Source: Planctomicrobium sp. (GTDB taxonomy: Bacteria; Planctomycetota; Planctomycetia; Planctomycetales; Planctomycetaceae). From it: a DNA stretch of 28,973 nt. The stretch lies in the NCBI GenBank assembly GCA_018659505.1, contig JABJMI010000086.1, positions 1 through 28,973 on the forward strand. Reading direction: 5' to 3'. The notes under the pieces were generated by a model. The model was given only the letters and a program-made list of their open reading frames with translations. It did no database searches and was not told where the DNA came from. A program made the translations under genes and the position numbers. Shown in pieces: positions 8,013 to 15,674 of the stretch (positions are counted from its first letter, which is position 1; the number at the start of each line of letters is the position of its first letter).

Positions 8013-8539
8013 AAACCACGAAAAACACGAATCACACGAAAAAAATGTGGTAAATTATTTGGTTCTCTAGCACGAATATCTAACGTGCAATTCGTTCATA
8101 TTGCAACTTCGGGTAGTGGCCAAAGTTGATAATCATCCCAAGGCGATAACCTGAAGCTTTCAGGTAATTGTGTACCTGAGCACGATGCTCGTCAGCGATT
8201 TCCTTCACGGCTTTTAAGTCTATTACTATCTTGTCAAAGCAGATGATGTCCGGAATGTAATTTGAACTCAAACGATGATGTTTGTAATTCAAATCCAATC
8301 GGATCTGTGCAACGAATGGTATCTTTTGATCATCTAATTCAAATTCTACGCATTCCTGATAAACAGCTTCCAAAAAGCCGCAACCCATCTCTCTATAAAC
8401 TTCAAACATCGCACCCATTATCCTGTAGCTCTCATCCTTGAAAAGAATTTCTGCCATTGGTGCTCACCTCTTCATTAAATCAAAACAAACTCTCATGTGG
8501 GATCTTACTTTTTCGTGTCATTAGTGTGTTTCGTGGTTA
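8013..8539. mobile_element. inverted-repeat-bounded cassette carrying a GxxExxY gene
   Basis: Two 31-bp arms, 8013-8043 and 8509-8539, are inverted copies with four mismatches. They share AACCACGAA at the outer ends and CACGAAAAA at the inner ends. Together with the enclosed gene they make a 527-bp unit. No transposase is present and no target-site duplication is evident at the outer ends. The same kind of arm pair occurs without a gene at 13195-13274. The term mobile element is an inference from this structure; it may instead be a repeat unit moved by host functions. Confidence 0.5.
8080..8457 (-). CDS. GxxExxY protein, PD-(D/E)xK-like fold
   Basis: A small soluble protein of 125 residues, the normal length for the GxxExxY family (PDDEXK_3 group). 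The naming motif is GFLEAVY at 27-33 (G27, E30, Y33). It is followed by the nuclease-like core YIPDIICFDKIVIDLKAV, where D70, D80 and K82 align with the metal-binding PD...DxK pattern, and by Q94 in RAQVHNYLK. The end NFGHYPKLQYERI is also typical. The biochemical role of this family is not established; a nuclease activity is suggested by the intact catalytic residues but unproven. The ATG at 8457 has a strong ribosome site (AAGAGGTGAG). It converges on the aldolase gene and lies inside a pair of inverted repeats, which suggests horizontal or intragenomic mobility. Confidence 0.9.
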   Translation of the reverse strand: MAEILFKDESYRIMGAMFEVYREMGCGFLEAVYQECVEFELDDQKIPFVAQIRLDLNYKHHRLSSNYIPDIICFDKIVIDLKAVKEIADEHRAQVHNYLKASGYRLGMIINFGHYPKLQYERIAR

Positions 8540-8609
8540 CCATCACTAACGAACCAAGCTTGTGACAGGTTAAAACTCCATAACTGATGAGCCTTTTGGT
8601 TACTATCGT

Positions 8610-9626
8610 TTATCGATTCTGTAATCGCTTCTCAACGAGTTCGACGTTGTGAGCGAGGACAGGGTTCGTCTCGATTAGAGAGCCTATCTTTTTGCAGGCG
8701 TGAATGACTGTGCTGTGATTGCCGCGACCGAAGAATTCTCCGACGGTTTTATATTTCAGATCGGTCATCTCGCGAGCCAGGTACATGGCGACTTGTCTCG
8801 CTGTCGAAATTGATTGTGAACGACGAGGGCTTTTGAGGTCGGAGATTTTTATGCCAAACACCTTGGAGGTCGCTGAGGCGATCTCGGGAAGTGTGTAATG
8901 CTCGCGGATAGTAATCTGTTCGAGAACTTCGCTGCTGGAGAGTTGAGTTCCGCGACTTGTGCTTTGTGAGGCTTTCAGATGTTGTAGTAGTCCTTGAAGT
9001 TCACGAGGCGAAAACTCATGCTTCTGGGAGATCTCGATGATCTCCTCTTTGGTGAGTCTGACTGACTCGCTGAGGAGATAGTGTTCGAGCAGTTTCTTGC
9101 GGCTGCTCGCCCCCGGGAGTGGCACATCGACACAGAGTCCACCTCGAATTCGATTCGTCAGTCGTGAACTGAGTCTGCGAATGCCTGAGGGCATCGTTGT
9201 TGAAGTCAGCAAAACGCACCCGCCCGATTCAGTCACTTCGTCGAATGCTGCGATCAATTGTTGTTGCGTTTCTTTGCGACCGGCTAATGCTTGAATGTCT
9301 TCACAAACGAAGAGCAAAATGTCTTTTCTATAACGAATTTGAAATTGCCTGATGGCGTCTGCTGCGGAGGCTTCAGCAAACTGTGCTGCGTATTCAGAAG
9401 CCGTCACATAGATGATTTTCCCATCGGTTCTTTTTGCTTCCCAACTGCGGATGAGTTCGCGAGCTAAACGAGATTTCCCAGTGCCTGGAGGACCAACTAA
9501 CGTCACGAACTGGAGCATCCGGCGACGTGTTAACGGGGCAAGTCGTTGAATCGCAGCGACAGCGAGCTTGTTCTCTGGGAACGCCAGAAATGAATGTTGA
9601 TCGTGTTGTCGCAGAGTTGTTGCCAC
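8610..9626 (-). CDS. dnaA: short DnaA-like AAA+ replication initiator (domains III-IV only)
   Basis: An ATPase of the DnaA family with a DnaA-box-binding C-terminus. Domain III covers about 12-215: Walker A GPPGTGKS at 45-52, a Walker B region LLFVCEDIQ at 104-112 in which the usual DD is ED, sensor I LLTST at 139-143 without the common aspartate, a box VII-like SRLTNRIRGGL containing R155 and R159, and sensor II SPRELQGLL near 206-214. Domain IV, about 245-338, has STARQVAMYLAREM and the signature GRGNHSTVIHACKKI at 300-314. The protein begins directly with the first domain III segment, so domain I and the linker (about 100 residues in standard DnaA) are missing. It may be the main initiator of this lineage or a second copy with a regulatory role. 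No clear DnaA-box cluster was seen nearby. Confidence 0.88.
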   Translation of the reverse strand: MATTLRQHDQHSFLAFPENKLAVAAIQRLAPLTRRRMLQFVTLVGPPGTGKSRLARELIRSWEAKRTDGKIIYVTASEYAAQFAEASAADAIRQFQIRYRKDILLFVCEDIQALAGRKETQQQLIAAFDEVTESGGCVLLTSTTMPSGIRRLSSRLTNRIRGGLCVDVPLPGASSRKKLLEHYLLSESVRLTKEEIIEISQKHEFSPRELQGLLQHLKASQSTSRGTQLSSSEVLEQITIREHYTLPEIASATSKVFGIKISDLKSPRRSQSISTARQVAMYLAREMTDLKYKTVGEFFGRGNHSTVIHACKKIGSLIETNPVLAHNVELVEKRLQNR

Positions 9627-9665
9627 TCGACTACATCTTTATTGGTTTTCTATCTATCTCATTTC

Positions 9666-9724
9666 GTAGGGTCCGCCGTGCGAACCACGTCTAACAATGG
9701 CATGGTCCGCACAGCGGACCCTAC
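9666..9724. repeat. 24-bp-arm hairpin repeat (GTAGGGTCCGC type)
   Basis: Arms 9666-9689 and 9701-9724 are inverted copies with three mismatches around an 11-base loop; the shared outer end is GTAGGGTCCGC. It begins 10 bp after the squalene-hopene cyclase stop codon and sits 40 bp before the dnaA-like start, so it could end shc transcription, although no T run follows. The near-perfect arms suggest a dispersed palindromic repeat. Confidence 0.65.
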
Positions 9725-9733
9725 ATCTACCTT

Positions 9734-11857
9734 CTACGTCCACTCTTTCAGTTTGCGATATCGAGCCAATGCCATCAAGGGGAAGTAGTGCCGATAGAGA
9801 TGATACTTGAGATAAAAGACTTTCGGAAAACCGGTCCCGGTGTACCACTTTTCATCCCAACTTCCGGCGGCAGTCTGTGTATCGAGTAAGTAGTGGATGC
9901 CTTTACGGACCTCTTCAGAATCAACCACACCACCTGCCATAAGCCCCATCAATGCCCAAGCTGTTTGAGAGGGTGTCGTTGGTCCGGTTCCGCGTAAATG
10001 TGGCTCATCGTAAGTGCGTGGAGTTTCGCCCCAACCTCCATCGGCTTGTTGAGTTTTCTTTAGCCACTCGACACCTTTTTGTAACCGAACATCTTGGGCG
10101 GGAATTCCGAATTCAGTCAGTCCGACGATGACTTGCCAAGTTCCGTAGAGATAATTCACACCCCAACGACCGTACCAGGCGCCATCTTCTTCCTGTTCAG
10201 ACCAAACGAAGTCGAGAGCTTTTGTGAACATCTCTTCGGACGATTTCATGCCCAAGCGACCATACATTTCCAATGTTCGCGCGGTAATGTCCGCTGTCGG
10301 GGGATCGATCATCGCGTTGTGATCTGCGAAAGGAACTCGAGTCAGTATTTCCCGGTCATTGTCTGCATCGAAGGCTGCCCAACCACCGTTGCGGCATTGC
10401 ATAGCACCGACCCATTTCAAAGCTCGCGAGATCGCTGCTACTGATGACTCAGATTTTTGAATGTCTTGAATGGCGTCCCAGGCAGAGTTTGCTTTTCCTG
10501 CCATTACATATTGAGGCGACGACTCATCAAGCGCGACAGCGGGTTGCTCTTTAATGAACTGATCTGACCATTGTTCTCCGCTACCCGGAAGGCAACGAGC
10601 TAGTCCCATTGTGACCATGATCGTGTCATCGATGTCGGGATAAAATTCGTTGTTGAATTCGAAGTACCACCCAGCTGGATCGATGTCTGGATGTCGTTCA
10701 GACCAGTCTCCGGGGTTTCGAACCTCTTTGGAAAGTAACCAGTCAACAGCTTTTTGAAGTTGTGGGTGCTTCGCTGGAACGTCTGCTTCACGCAGGGCGT
10801 TCAAAGCGATTGAAGTATCCCAGACAGGTGAACGACATGGTTCGAGGCGAGCAGTATCGCCTTCGTGAATGGTCAGTTTTTTCAACTCGTTGAGCGCCGT
10901 TTGGACCTCGGGCGAGTCTTCTTCATACCCCAGGCAGCGAAGTCCGATGACGCTCCAAATGATAGGCGGAAAGATTGCTCCAAGTCCATCGCTTTTTTCA
11001 AAGCGATCAACGATCCATTGGTGAGCTTTCGCGACAGCGATCTTGCGGAAAGGGTTCAAGTGAAGCCGTTCAACTCTCTTCCAGATGCGGTCGACGGTTC
11101 GAAATAAACCGGACCAGGGTATCCATGATTTCGATTTTAATTCGTCGAGTTGTTCCGAGGGTGGCATCGAGACGGGCATCTCAGCTGGTGAGTGACTAAA
11201 CAACTCGTCAATCTGCTGATTCTTAGGGAGTTTCGTTTTCGGTTGGAATGCCCAGAGGAGACTCAGCGGGACAACAATCGTTCGAGACCAGGAAGACATC
11301 TCGTAAATGTTGATCGGTGACCACTTCGGCAGCAGCATCAATTCCGGCGGGACTGCGGGGCATTGCTTGTAGGTGATGCCCCCTAAGAGCGCCATATAGT
11401 AACGCGTAAAACTATTGACACGTTCTGCTCCACCGGCAGCGAGGATTGCCATCTTCGCTCGCAACATTGGTTCCGATTGAATGTTGTAGCCAGCAATTTT
11501 CAAAACCCAATACGCTTTAACAGAGCTACTGATTTCTAACGGTCCACCGGGGTAAAGTGACCATCCACCCGTGGGAAGTTGCTGCCTCGCGATATATTTC
11601 GCGCAGCGTTGTACGAGATCAGAATCAGCATTGCCAAGCCAGGTCAGTAGCAGAACATATTCCGATTCGAGGATGGTGTCGCCCTCGAGTTCGCCCACCC
11701 AATAGCCATCGGAAGATTGTCTTTCCAAGAGCCAGTCGCGCGATGACTCAATCGCCTGTTCCAGTTCCGAAGAAACTGTTTCGATTGCTGGGGAGAACAA
11801 AGCTACCTTGCGGTCGGTCATAGGCAAGCCTGCCCATTCCTGATCACCTGAACTCAT
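9734..11857 (-). CDS. shc: squalene-hopene cyclase
   Basis: A monotopic membrane enzyme that cyclises squalene to hopene, the first step of hopanoid formation. The 707 residues show the two-domain alpha-barrel layout. The catalytic acid motif is DIDDT at 408-412, matching the canonical DxDDT. Several QW repeats are visible: QSSDGYW near 47-53, QLPTGGW at 93-99, QCRNGGWAAFD, QADGGWGETP and QTAAGSWDEKW. The final stretch (GTGFPKVFYLKYHLYRHYFPLMALARY) is the characteristic C-terminus of bacterial cyclases. Squalene use is inferred from overall similarity. The ATG at 11857 gives residues before a second ATG at codon 13, so the exact start is open. No other hopanoid genes lie in the window. It is 130 bp downstream of the DUF1573-like gene, and a hairpin follows its stop codon. 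Confidence 0.96.
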   Translation of the reverse strand: MSSGDQEWAGLPMTDRKVALFSPAIETVSSELEQAIESSRDWLLERQSSDGYWVGELEGDTILESEYVLLLTWLGNADSDLVQRCAKYIARQQLPTGGWSLYPGGPLEISSSVKAYWVLKIAGYNIQSEPMLRAKMAILAAGGAERVNSFTRYYMALLGGITYKQCPAVPPELMLLPKWSPINIYEMSSWSRTIVVPLSLLWAFQPKTKLPKNQQIDELFSHSPAEMPVSMPPSEQLDELKSKSWIPWSGLFRTVDRIWKRVERLHLNPFRKIAVAKAHQWIVDRFEKSDGLGAIFPPIIWSVIGLRCLGYEEDSPEVQTALNELKKLTIHEGDTARLEPCRSPVWDTSIALNALREADVPAKHPQLQKAVDWLLSKEVRNPGDWSERHPDIDPAGWYFEFNNEFYPDIDDTIMVTMGLARCLPGSGEQWSDQFIKEQPAVALDESSPQYVMAGKANSAWDAIQDIQKSESSVAAISRALKWVGAMQCRNGGWAAFDADNDREILTRVPFADHNAMIDPPTADITARTLEMYGRLGMKSSEEMFTKALDFVWSEQEEDGAWYGRWGVNYLYGTWQVIVGLTEFGIPAQDVRLQKGVEWLKKTQQADGGWGETPRTYDEPHLRGTGPTTPSQTAWALMGLMAGGVVDSEEVRKGIHYLLDTQTAAGSWDEKWYTGTGFPKVFYLKYHLYRHYFPLMALARYRKLKEWT

Positions 11858-11987
11858 TTCAGGGCCTTATAATTTAGGGAAAATCCATTTCAACGTTTAA
11901 GGTCTACGTGCCAACAAAACACAAGCGCGGCACTATCCAGTCAAAATCATTTGGGAATGTAGGGGGAAATAGCAGAATAGAGCAAGG

Positions 11988-13091
11988 TCAGTTGGATTCC
12001 GACTTTAGAATGATCGCTTTTAATGCAATTTCAATTTCTTGTTGATTCTCCAAATCTGTCGTCAGGATCAGATTGTGATTCCAGTCTCCTGATTCTGTAC
12101 CCCTAAATGTGAGGTCAACTTTATACTTGGATGCAATTTCAGATGGGATAGAGACGTCAAGATTGTCGGGAAGTTGCTCTTGGTTAACTTCCAAACGAAA
12201 ATTTCCTCCCGCAACGCTCGACAGGAAGAGAGACCGTTTCCGACTTTCTCCCTTGGGAAAACGACCGAAATGAATCTCTTCCGGATAATGGATGGGTACT
12301 CTGACTCTCTGAATAACCTTGGCAGTGCTGGATAAGTTTTCTTCTGAATCAGTTCCTGTAAAAGTGACTGCATAAGTGCTTGTGTTCCCCGTTGCAGAAA
12401 GATCACCTGCGACAGGGATTTGCACTTTTGCCTGCCAGATGGATTTCCAAATGCCCGGCTCTAATTCAACCGAATCCTCAACTTGAACAAGGCTTTGAAC
12501 TTCCACTCCATTTGGCAGGTTATTGAACTTCGGTTCAAGGCACTTTCCATCTTCGCTGCGAAAAATTCTTTCGAGAGTGATCTCCTTATCCGTGACAACA
12601 GATTGTCCTAGTTCGGTGTCACAGATGAGGATTTTGGGGATCACTTTAATATCCTGGTAAACCTGTAACTCGCAGAACAACTTACGAACCTCAGGCTCAC
12701 CCTCAGTAGGGAATTCAAAAGTAGCTCGGTAAGACTGCAGGGTTTCGCTCATCGGTGCTTGAGCTTTGATTTTCAATTCAATCGCTGAATTGGCATCGAA
12801 TGAAATCGATTCTCCACGCTCAATTTTTTCATCTTGATGAATCACTCCATAGCATGAACAACCAGTTCCGATTAGTTTAATGACTTGTGGTTCGTTGCTT
12901 TGGTTTTGAATCTGAAAAGGGCATTGAACGAGATGATCTTCCGTCGCATTCAACTCGCTGATCAGCATGGTTGTAGCGATGGTCACTTCTTGTGTCTGAA
13001 AAATCTCAGCAACAGGAGGTTTGCTGCAACCTTGCATGGTCACAACAAGAATGGTGACTGCTAAACAACAGGAGGAATTGAATTCGCGCAT
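11988..13091 (-). CDS. DUF1573-like lipoprotein
   Basis: A 367-residue exported protein with a hydrophobic signal (LAVTILVVTMQGC) and a plausible lipobox cysteine at 22. The first mature domain resembles the DUF1573 or Ig-like fold common in planctomycetes and Bacteroidetes: strand-rich text with FQIQNQSNEPQVIKLIGTGCSCYGV, the paired cysteines (C-S-C) typical of that family, and an SFDANSAIELKIKA strand. The remaining 220 residues are beta-rich, suggesting one or two more Ig-like modules. The function of the family is unknown; cell-surface or periplasmic structural roles are usual guesses. It is followed by shc after 130 bp and preceded by a repeat-dense spacer. Confidence is good for export, moderate for the family. 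Confidence 0.75.
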   Translation of the reverse strand: MREFNSSCCLAVTILVVTMQGCSKPPVAEIFQTQEVTIATTMLISELNATEDHLVQCPFQIQNQSNEPQVIKLIGTGCSCYGVIHQDEKIERGESISFDANSAIELKIKAQAPMSETLQSYRATFEFPTEGEPEVRKLFCELQVYQDIKVIPKILICDTELGQSVVTDKEITLERIFRSEDGKCLEPKFNNLPNGVEVQSLVQVEDSVELEPGIWKSIWQAKVQIPVAGDLSATGNTSTYAVTFTGTDSEENLSSTAKVIQRVRVPIHYPEEIHFGRFPKGESRKRSLFLSSVAGGNFRLEVNQEQLPDNLDVSIPSEIASKYKVDLTFRGTESGDWNHNLILTTDLENQQEIEIALKAIILKSESN

Positions 13092-13194
13092 ATTCGATGA
13101 GACCCGGATTATAACTGCTGTCTGATTATCAAAGCTGAATGTTTCTTAGAAATAATAGTAACCGTTCCATGACTTATCAGGCTCAACGATCTTT

Positions 13195-13274
13195 TAACCA
13201 CGAAAACCACGAACCACACGAAAAGAAAGAGACAGGATGAATCCTTTTCGTGTCATTTGTGTGTTTCGTGGTTA
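13195..13274. repeat. empty CCACGAA-type inverted repeat (80 bp)
   Basis: Arms 13195-13225 and 13244-13274, 31 bp each with about five mismatches, surround an 18-bp centre. The arms match those around the GxxExxY gene at 8013 and 8509, including the TAACCACGAAA outer end and the CACGAAAA inner end. No gene lies inside. Confidence 0.75.
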
Positions 13275-13311
13275 GACAATAAGTTCAATATCGTGAACGC
13301 TTACAAAAATA

Positions 13312-13540
13312 TAACGCGGAGGCGCGGAGATCAACTTAGACCAAGCAATGTATCGTGCGTTCGACCGCTTTGATGTCACACTCAGTTTAATCCCATAAAA
13401 AAGGAATAAAAGTTACCAACACCACATGTACAGGGAGCTTACGCTGCCCCGCTCGCCAAGCTACAGGCTGATTGAAAATCTCGAACACTCACATGTCTTG
13501 CCATTTCCAGAGCTTGATTCTCTCTGCGTACTCCGCGTTA
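13312..13540. repeat. CGCGGAG-type inverted repeat pair around 190 bp
   Basis: The left arm TAACGCGGAG...GCGGAGA (13312-13330) and the right arm (13521-13540, inverted) align over 19-20 bases with one gap and about two mismatches. The interior holds no recognisable gene but contains a small hairpin at 13433-13449. It may be the remains of a repeat-flanked cassette that has lost its gene. Confidence 0.5.
13433..13449. repeat. small hairpin GGGAGC/GCTGCCC
   Basis: Arms GGGAGC (13433-13438) and GCTGCCC (13443-13449, with one bulged G) surround a TTAC loop, followed by CGCTCGCC. The compact palindrome looks like a short dispersed repeat; other copies cannot be tested from this window. Confidence 0.4.
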
Positions 13541-13544
13541 AAAA

Positions 13545-14666
13545 CTAACCTGTTATTCGCTCCACAGAACCGCCCGGTAACCGTCGGACGAGTCGTTTCA
13601 TCTCTAATACGGTCAGAGTTGAAAGGACGCGCGATGAAGCCATCTCCGCTTTCGCTAATACGTGTTCAATTGAAGTTGATGAGGTATCAATGAGATTCAG
13701 CACGGTCTGCTCCTGCTCATTGAGATTCAATTCACGCGGGACACGAACTGTCTTCTTCTCTTCCGTTTGAACCGGTTCGACGAGCGGACCAAGCGATTCC
13801 AAAACGTCGTTCACATCTCGAATGAGGGTTGCTCCGTCGCGAATCAAATCATGGCATCCATCGCTGGCGGAACTATCAATTCGTCCGGGAACTACAAAGA
13901 CTTCACGACCTTGCTCCATTGCATGTCGTGCGGTATGAAGCGCACCACTTTTCCTCCCGGCTTCAATGATGATGACGCCCAATGAAAGGCCAGCAATGAT
14001 GCGATTACGTTGTGGAAACAATCCTTTCTGCGGCGCTCGGTCCAGCGGAGATTCAGAAATCATCGCGCCTTGGGCAACGACTTCTCTGGCAAGATCTTTA
14101 TGCTCGGGCGGATACATCTTCAGTAACCCCGGAGCACAAACTGCAATTGTACGACCGCCAGCGTCGATCGCTCCGCGATGTGCCGCTCCATCGATGCCGC
14201 GGGCGAGACCACTCACTACGACAATTCCAGCACGGCATAATGCTCCTGCCAGCTTCGCTGCCTGTGTTCGACCGTAATGTGTACAGTGTCGCGAGCCTAC
14301 AATTCCAACTGCCAGCGGATCTGTACTCTTTAGTTCTTGATTGACGTAGAGCACCGGAGGGGGATCGCAAATTTCTTTCAGCGATCTCGGATAATCAATT
14401 GAACTGATCGGGACTATCGAGATTTCATGGCTGACTGCTTTTTGGTATTCGACATGTGCAGCTTCGAATGATCTCCCGGAAGTGATCATCGCAGAGACTT
14501 TGGGACCAATTCCTTGAACAGCGAGAAGCTCTGAACCGTTCGCCTGAAAGACAGCTTCCGCCGAACCAAACCTCGCCAGCAACAAAGACTGCAACCGCGG
14601 TCCTAATCCTTGAGTTAGATTAAGTTGAATCGCTGCTATTGTTTCAGGATCGATATTGCCCGCCAT
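13545..14666 (-). CDS. dprA: DNA-processing protein A (DprA/Smf)
   Basis: A cytosolic protein that binds incoming single-stranded DNA and loads RecA during natural transformation; it is present widely even where competence is unproven. The 373 residues contain an N-terminal helix-hairpin-helix-like part (LAVQGIGPKVSAM near 48-60) and the Rossmann core with GIVGSRHCTHYG at 121-132, SGLARGIDGAAHRGAI at 152-167, the family YPPEHKDL at 185-192, FPQRNRIIAGLS at 217-228, EAGRKSGALHTARHA at 235-249 and VVPGRIDS at 258-265. The C-terminal 70 residues form a winged-helix-like domain (LNEQEQTVLNLID to VRRLPGGSVERI). It starts 37 bp after the end of truB, so truB-dprA is a likely operon on the minus strand. 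Confidence 0.96.
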   Translation of the reverse strand: MAGNIDPETIAAIQLNLTQGLGPRLQSLLLARFGSAEAVFQANGSELLAVQGIGPKVSAMITSGRSFEAAHVEYQKAVSHEISIVPISSIDYPRSLKEICDPPPVLYVNQELKSTDPLAVGIVGSRHCTHYGRTQAAKLAGALCRAGIVVVSGLARGIDGAAHRGAIDAGGRTIAVCAPGLLKMYPPEHKDLAREVVAQGAMISESPLDRAPQKGLFPQRNRIIAGLSLGVIIIEAGRKSGALHTARHAMEQGREVFVVPGRIDSSASDGCHDLIRDGATLIRDVNDVLESLGPLVEPVQTEEKKTVRVPRELNLNEQEQTVLNLIDTSSTSIEHVLAKAEMASSRVLSTLTVLEMKRLVRRLPGGSVERITG

Positions 14667-14702
14667 GTTTTCACTATTGTTAAAAATGCCCTGGGAAAAA
14701 TC

Positions 14703-15593
14703 TTACGAGGATGATTCTGGAAAAACGATTTGAGGAGCGAGTTGGTTATCTCGTCGTGCAGCAATCGCGATCATGCGTTGATTTCCATCTGTGACCACGA
14801 TTGTATCATTCTCGTTGATCTTTGTCTGCGAGTCACCTTTTAGATCAATCCGTTGCCCGTAACGTAGAGTTTTCTCTTGTGGAGCAGTGACCTGATATTC
14901 TGGTAAGTGAGCTAACATCGCTAATGGATTTTGCAGGCATTCAAGGATATTCTCCCGATTCAATGCTTCAAGCTCGACTGCATTCTCCAACGAGAAGGGA
15001 CCGATTGAAGTTCGTGTGAGTACAGACATGATCGCTGCTGTGCCTGCTTTGCGAGCAAGGTCGCGCCCGATGGAACGTACATAAGTCCCGGTTCCACATG
15101 TCATTTCGACTGAGAAAGATTCACGATCTAAATTGGTTAATTCTAGCGACTCAATGTGGACCTCACGCTCAGGCATTTCAATGTCTTCACCATTCCTAGC
15201 GCGATCATAGGCTCGTTTTCCATCAATCCAAATCGCTGAATGTGTGGGCGGAACTTGAGTGATCCTCCCGGTGAATTCTGGAAGAAGTTCCCGCAGAGAT
15301 TCCTCATCCAATCCATCTGGAACAGCGACCGATTCAACTTCGCCTTCAATGTCGTCGGTTTCGCTTTTCTTCCCCAGTAGAAATGTCCCGGCATAAGACT
15401 TTGAGTGCTCATGGATGAGTGGAACCAGCTTTGTCGCTTTTCCGATACAGACCAGCAAGACCCCAGTCGCCAATGGATCGAGAGTCCCGGCGTGACCGCA
15501 TTTCACTTTGCGTCCTACGATCCGACTGACCTGAGTGACGACTGCCCGTGAGGTGATCCCTTGAGGCTTATTAATATTGAGGATTCCGAACAT
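14703..15593 (-). CDS. truB: tRNA pseudouridine(55) synthase
   Basis: Converts uridine 55 in the T-loop of tRNAs to pseudouridine. From the ATG at 15593 the product is about 296 residues. A TTG at 15614 would add seven residues of no family value; the family starts with a motif like the observed MFGILNINKPQGITS. The catalytic aspartate is in GHAGTLDPLATGVL (D39). The motif LLGKKSETDDIEGEV, the TQVPPTHSAIWIDGKRAYDRAR segment and the CGTGTYVRSIGRDLA motif are all classic for TruB. The C-terminal 60 residues resemble a PUA-type tail (QEKTLRYGQRIDLKG). No Shine-Dalgarno is obvious. It is upstream of dprA on the same strand with a 36-bp gap. Confidence 0.96.
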   Translation of the reverse strand: MFGILNINKPQGITSRAVVTQVSRIVGRKVKCGHAGTLDPLATGVLLVCIGKATKLVPLIHEHSKSYAGTFLLGKKSETDDIEGEVESVAVPDGLDEESLRELLPEFTGRITQVPPTHSAIWIDGKRAYDRARNGEDIEMPEREVHIESLELTNLDRESFSVEMTCGTGTYVRSIGRDLARKAGTAAIMSVLTRTSIGPFSLENAVELEALNRENILECLQNPLAMLAHLPEYQVTAPQEKTLRYGQRIDLKGDSQTKINENDTIVVTDGNQRMIAIAARRDNQLAPQIVFPESSS

Positions 15594-15674
15594 GTAGGAG
15601 AAATCATTTTGCAATTTGAAATGTGAATTATTGCTGCTTCAGACCGAAGGCAAACCGAATCTTTGCGGAGAAAG

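Larger units (their letters stand above)
13092..13544. other. 453-bp repeat-dense spacer between dprA and the DUF1573-like gene
   Basis: No convincing gene is seen. In order it holds an 80-bp CCACGAA-type inverted repeat (13195-13274), the left arm of a CGCGGAG-type inverted repeat (13312-13330), a hairpin of the GGGAGC-TTAC-GCTGCCC kind (13433-13449), and the right CGCGGAG arm (13521-13540), which ends 4 bp from the dprA stop codon. It lies downstream of dprA and upstream of the DUF1573-like gene, so that gene's promoter must lie within it. Confidence 0.65.

Noticed and set aside
8013..8539. A conventional insertion sequence around the GxxExxY gene
   Set aside because: There is no transposase and no target-site duplication at the outer arm ends, and the gene is not a known recombinase. 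I call it only an inverted-repeat-bounded cassette.
8458..9733. An origin of replication beside the DnaA-like gene
   Set aside because: No cluster of TTATCCACA-like boxes and no AT-rich unwinding region were seen in the flanking gaps.
13472..13693. A plus-strand frame across the dprA stop codon
   Set aside because: It runs antisense to the conserved dprA C-terminus and crosses the right CGCGGAG arm; no protein features.
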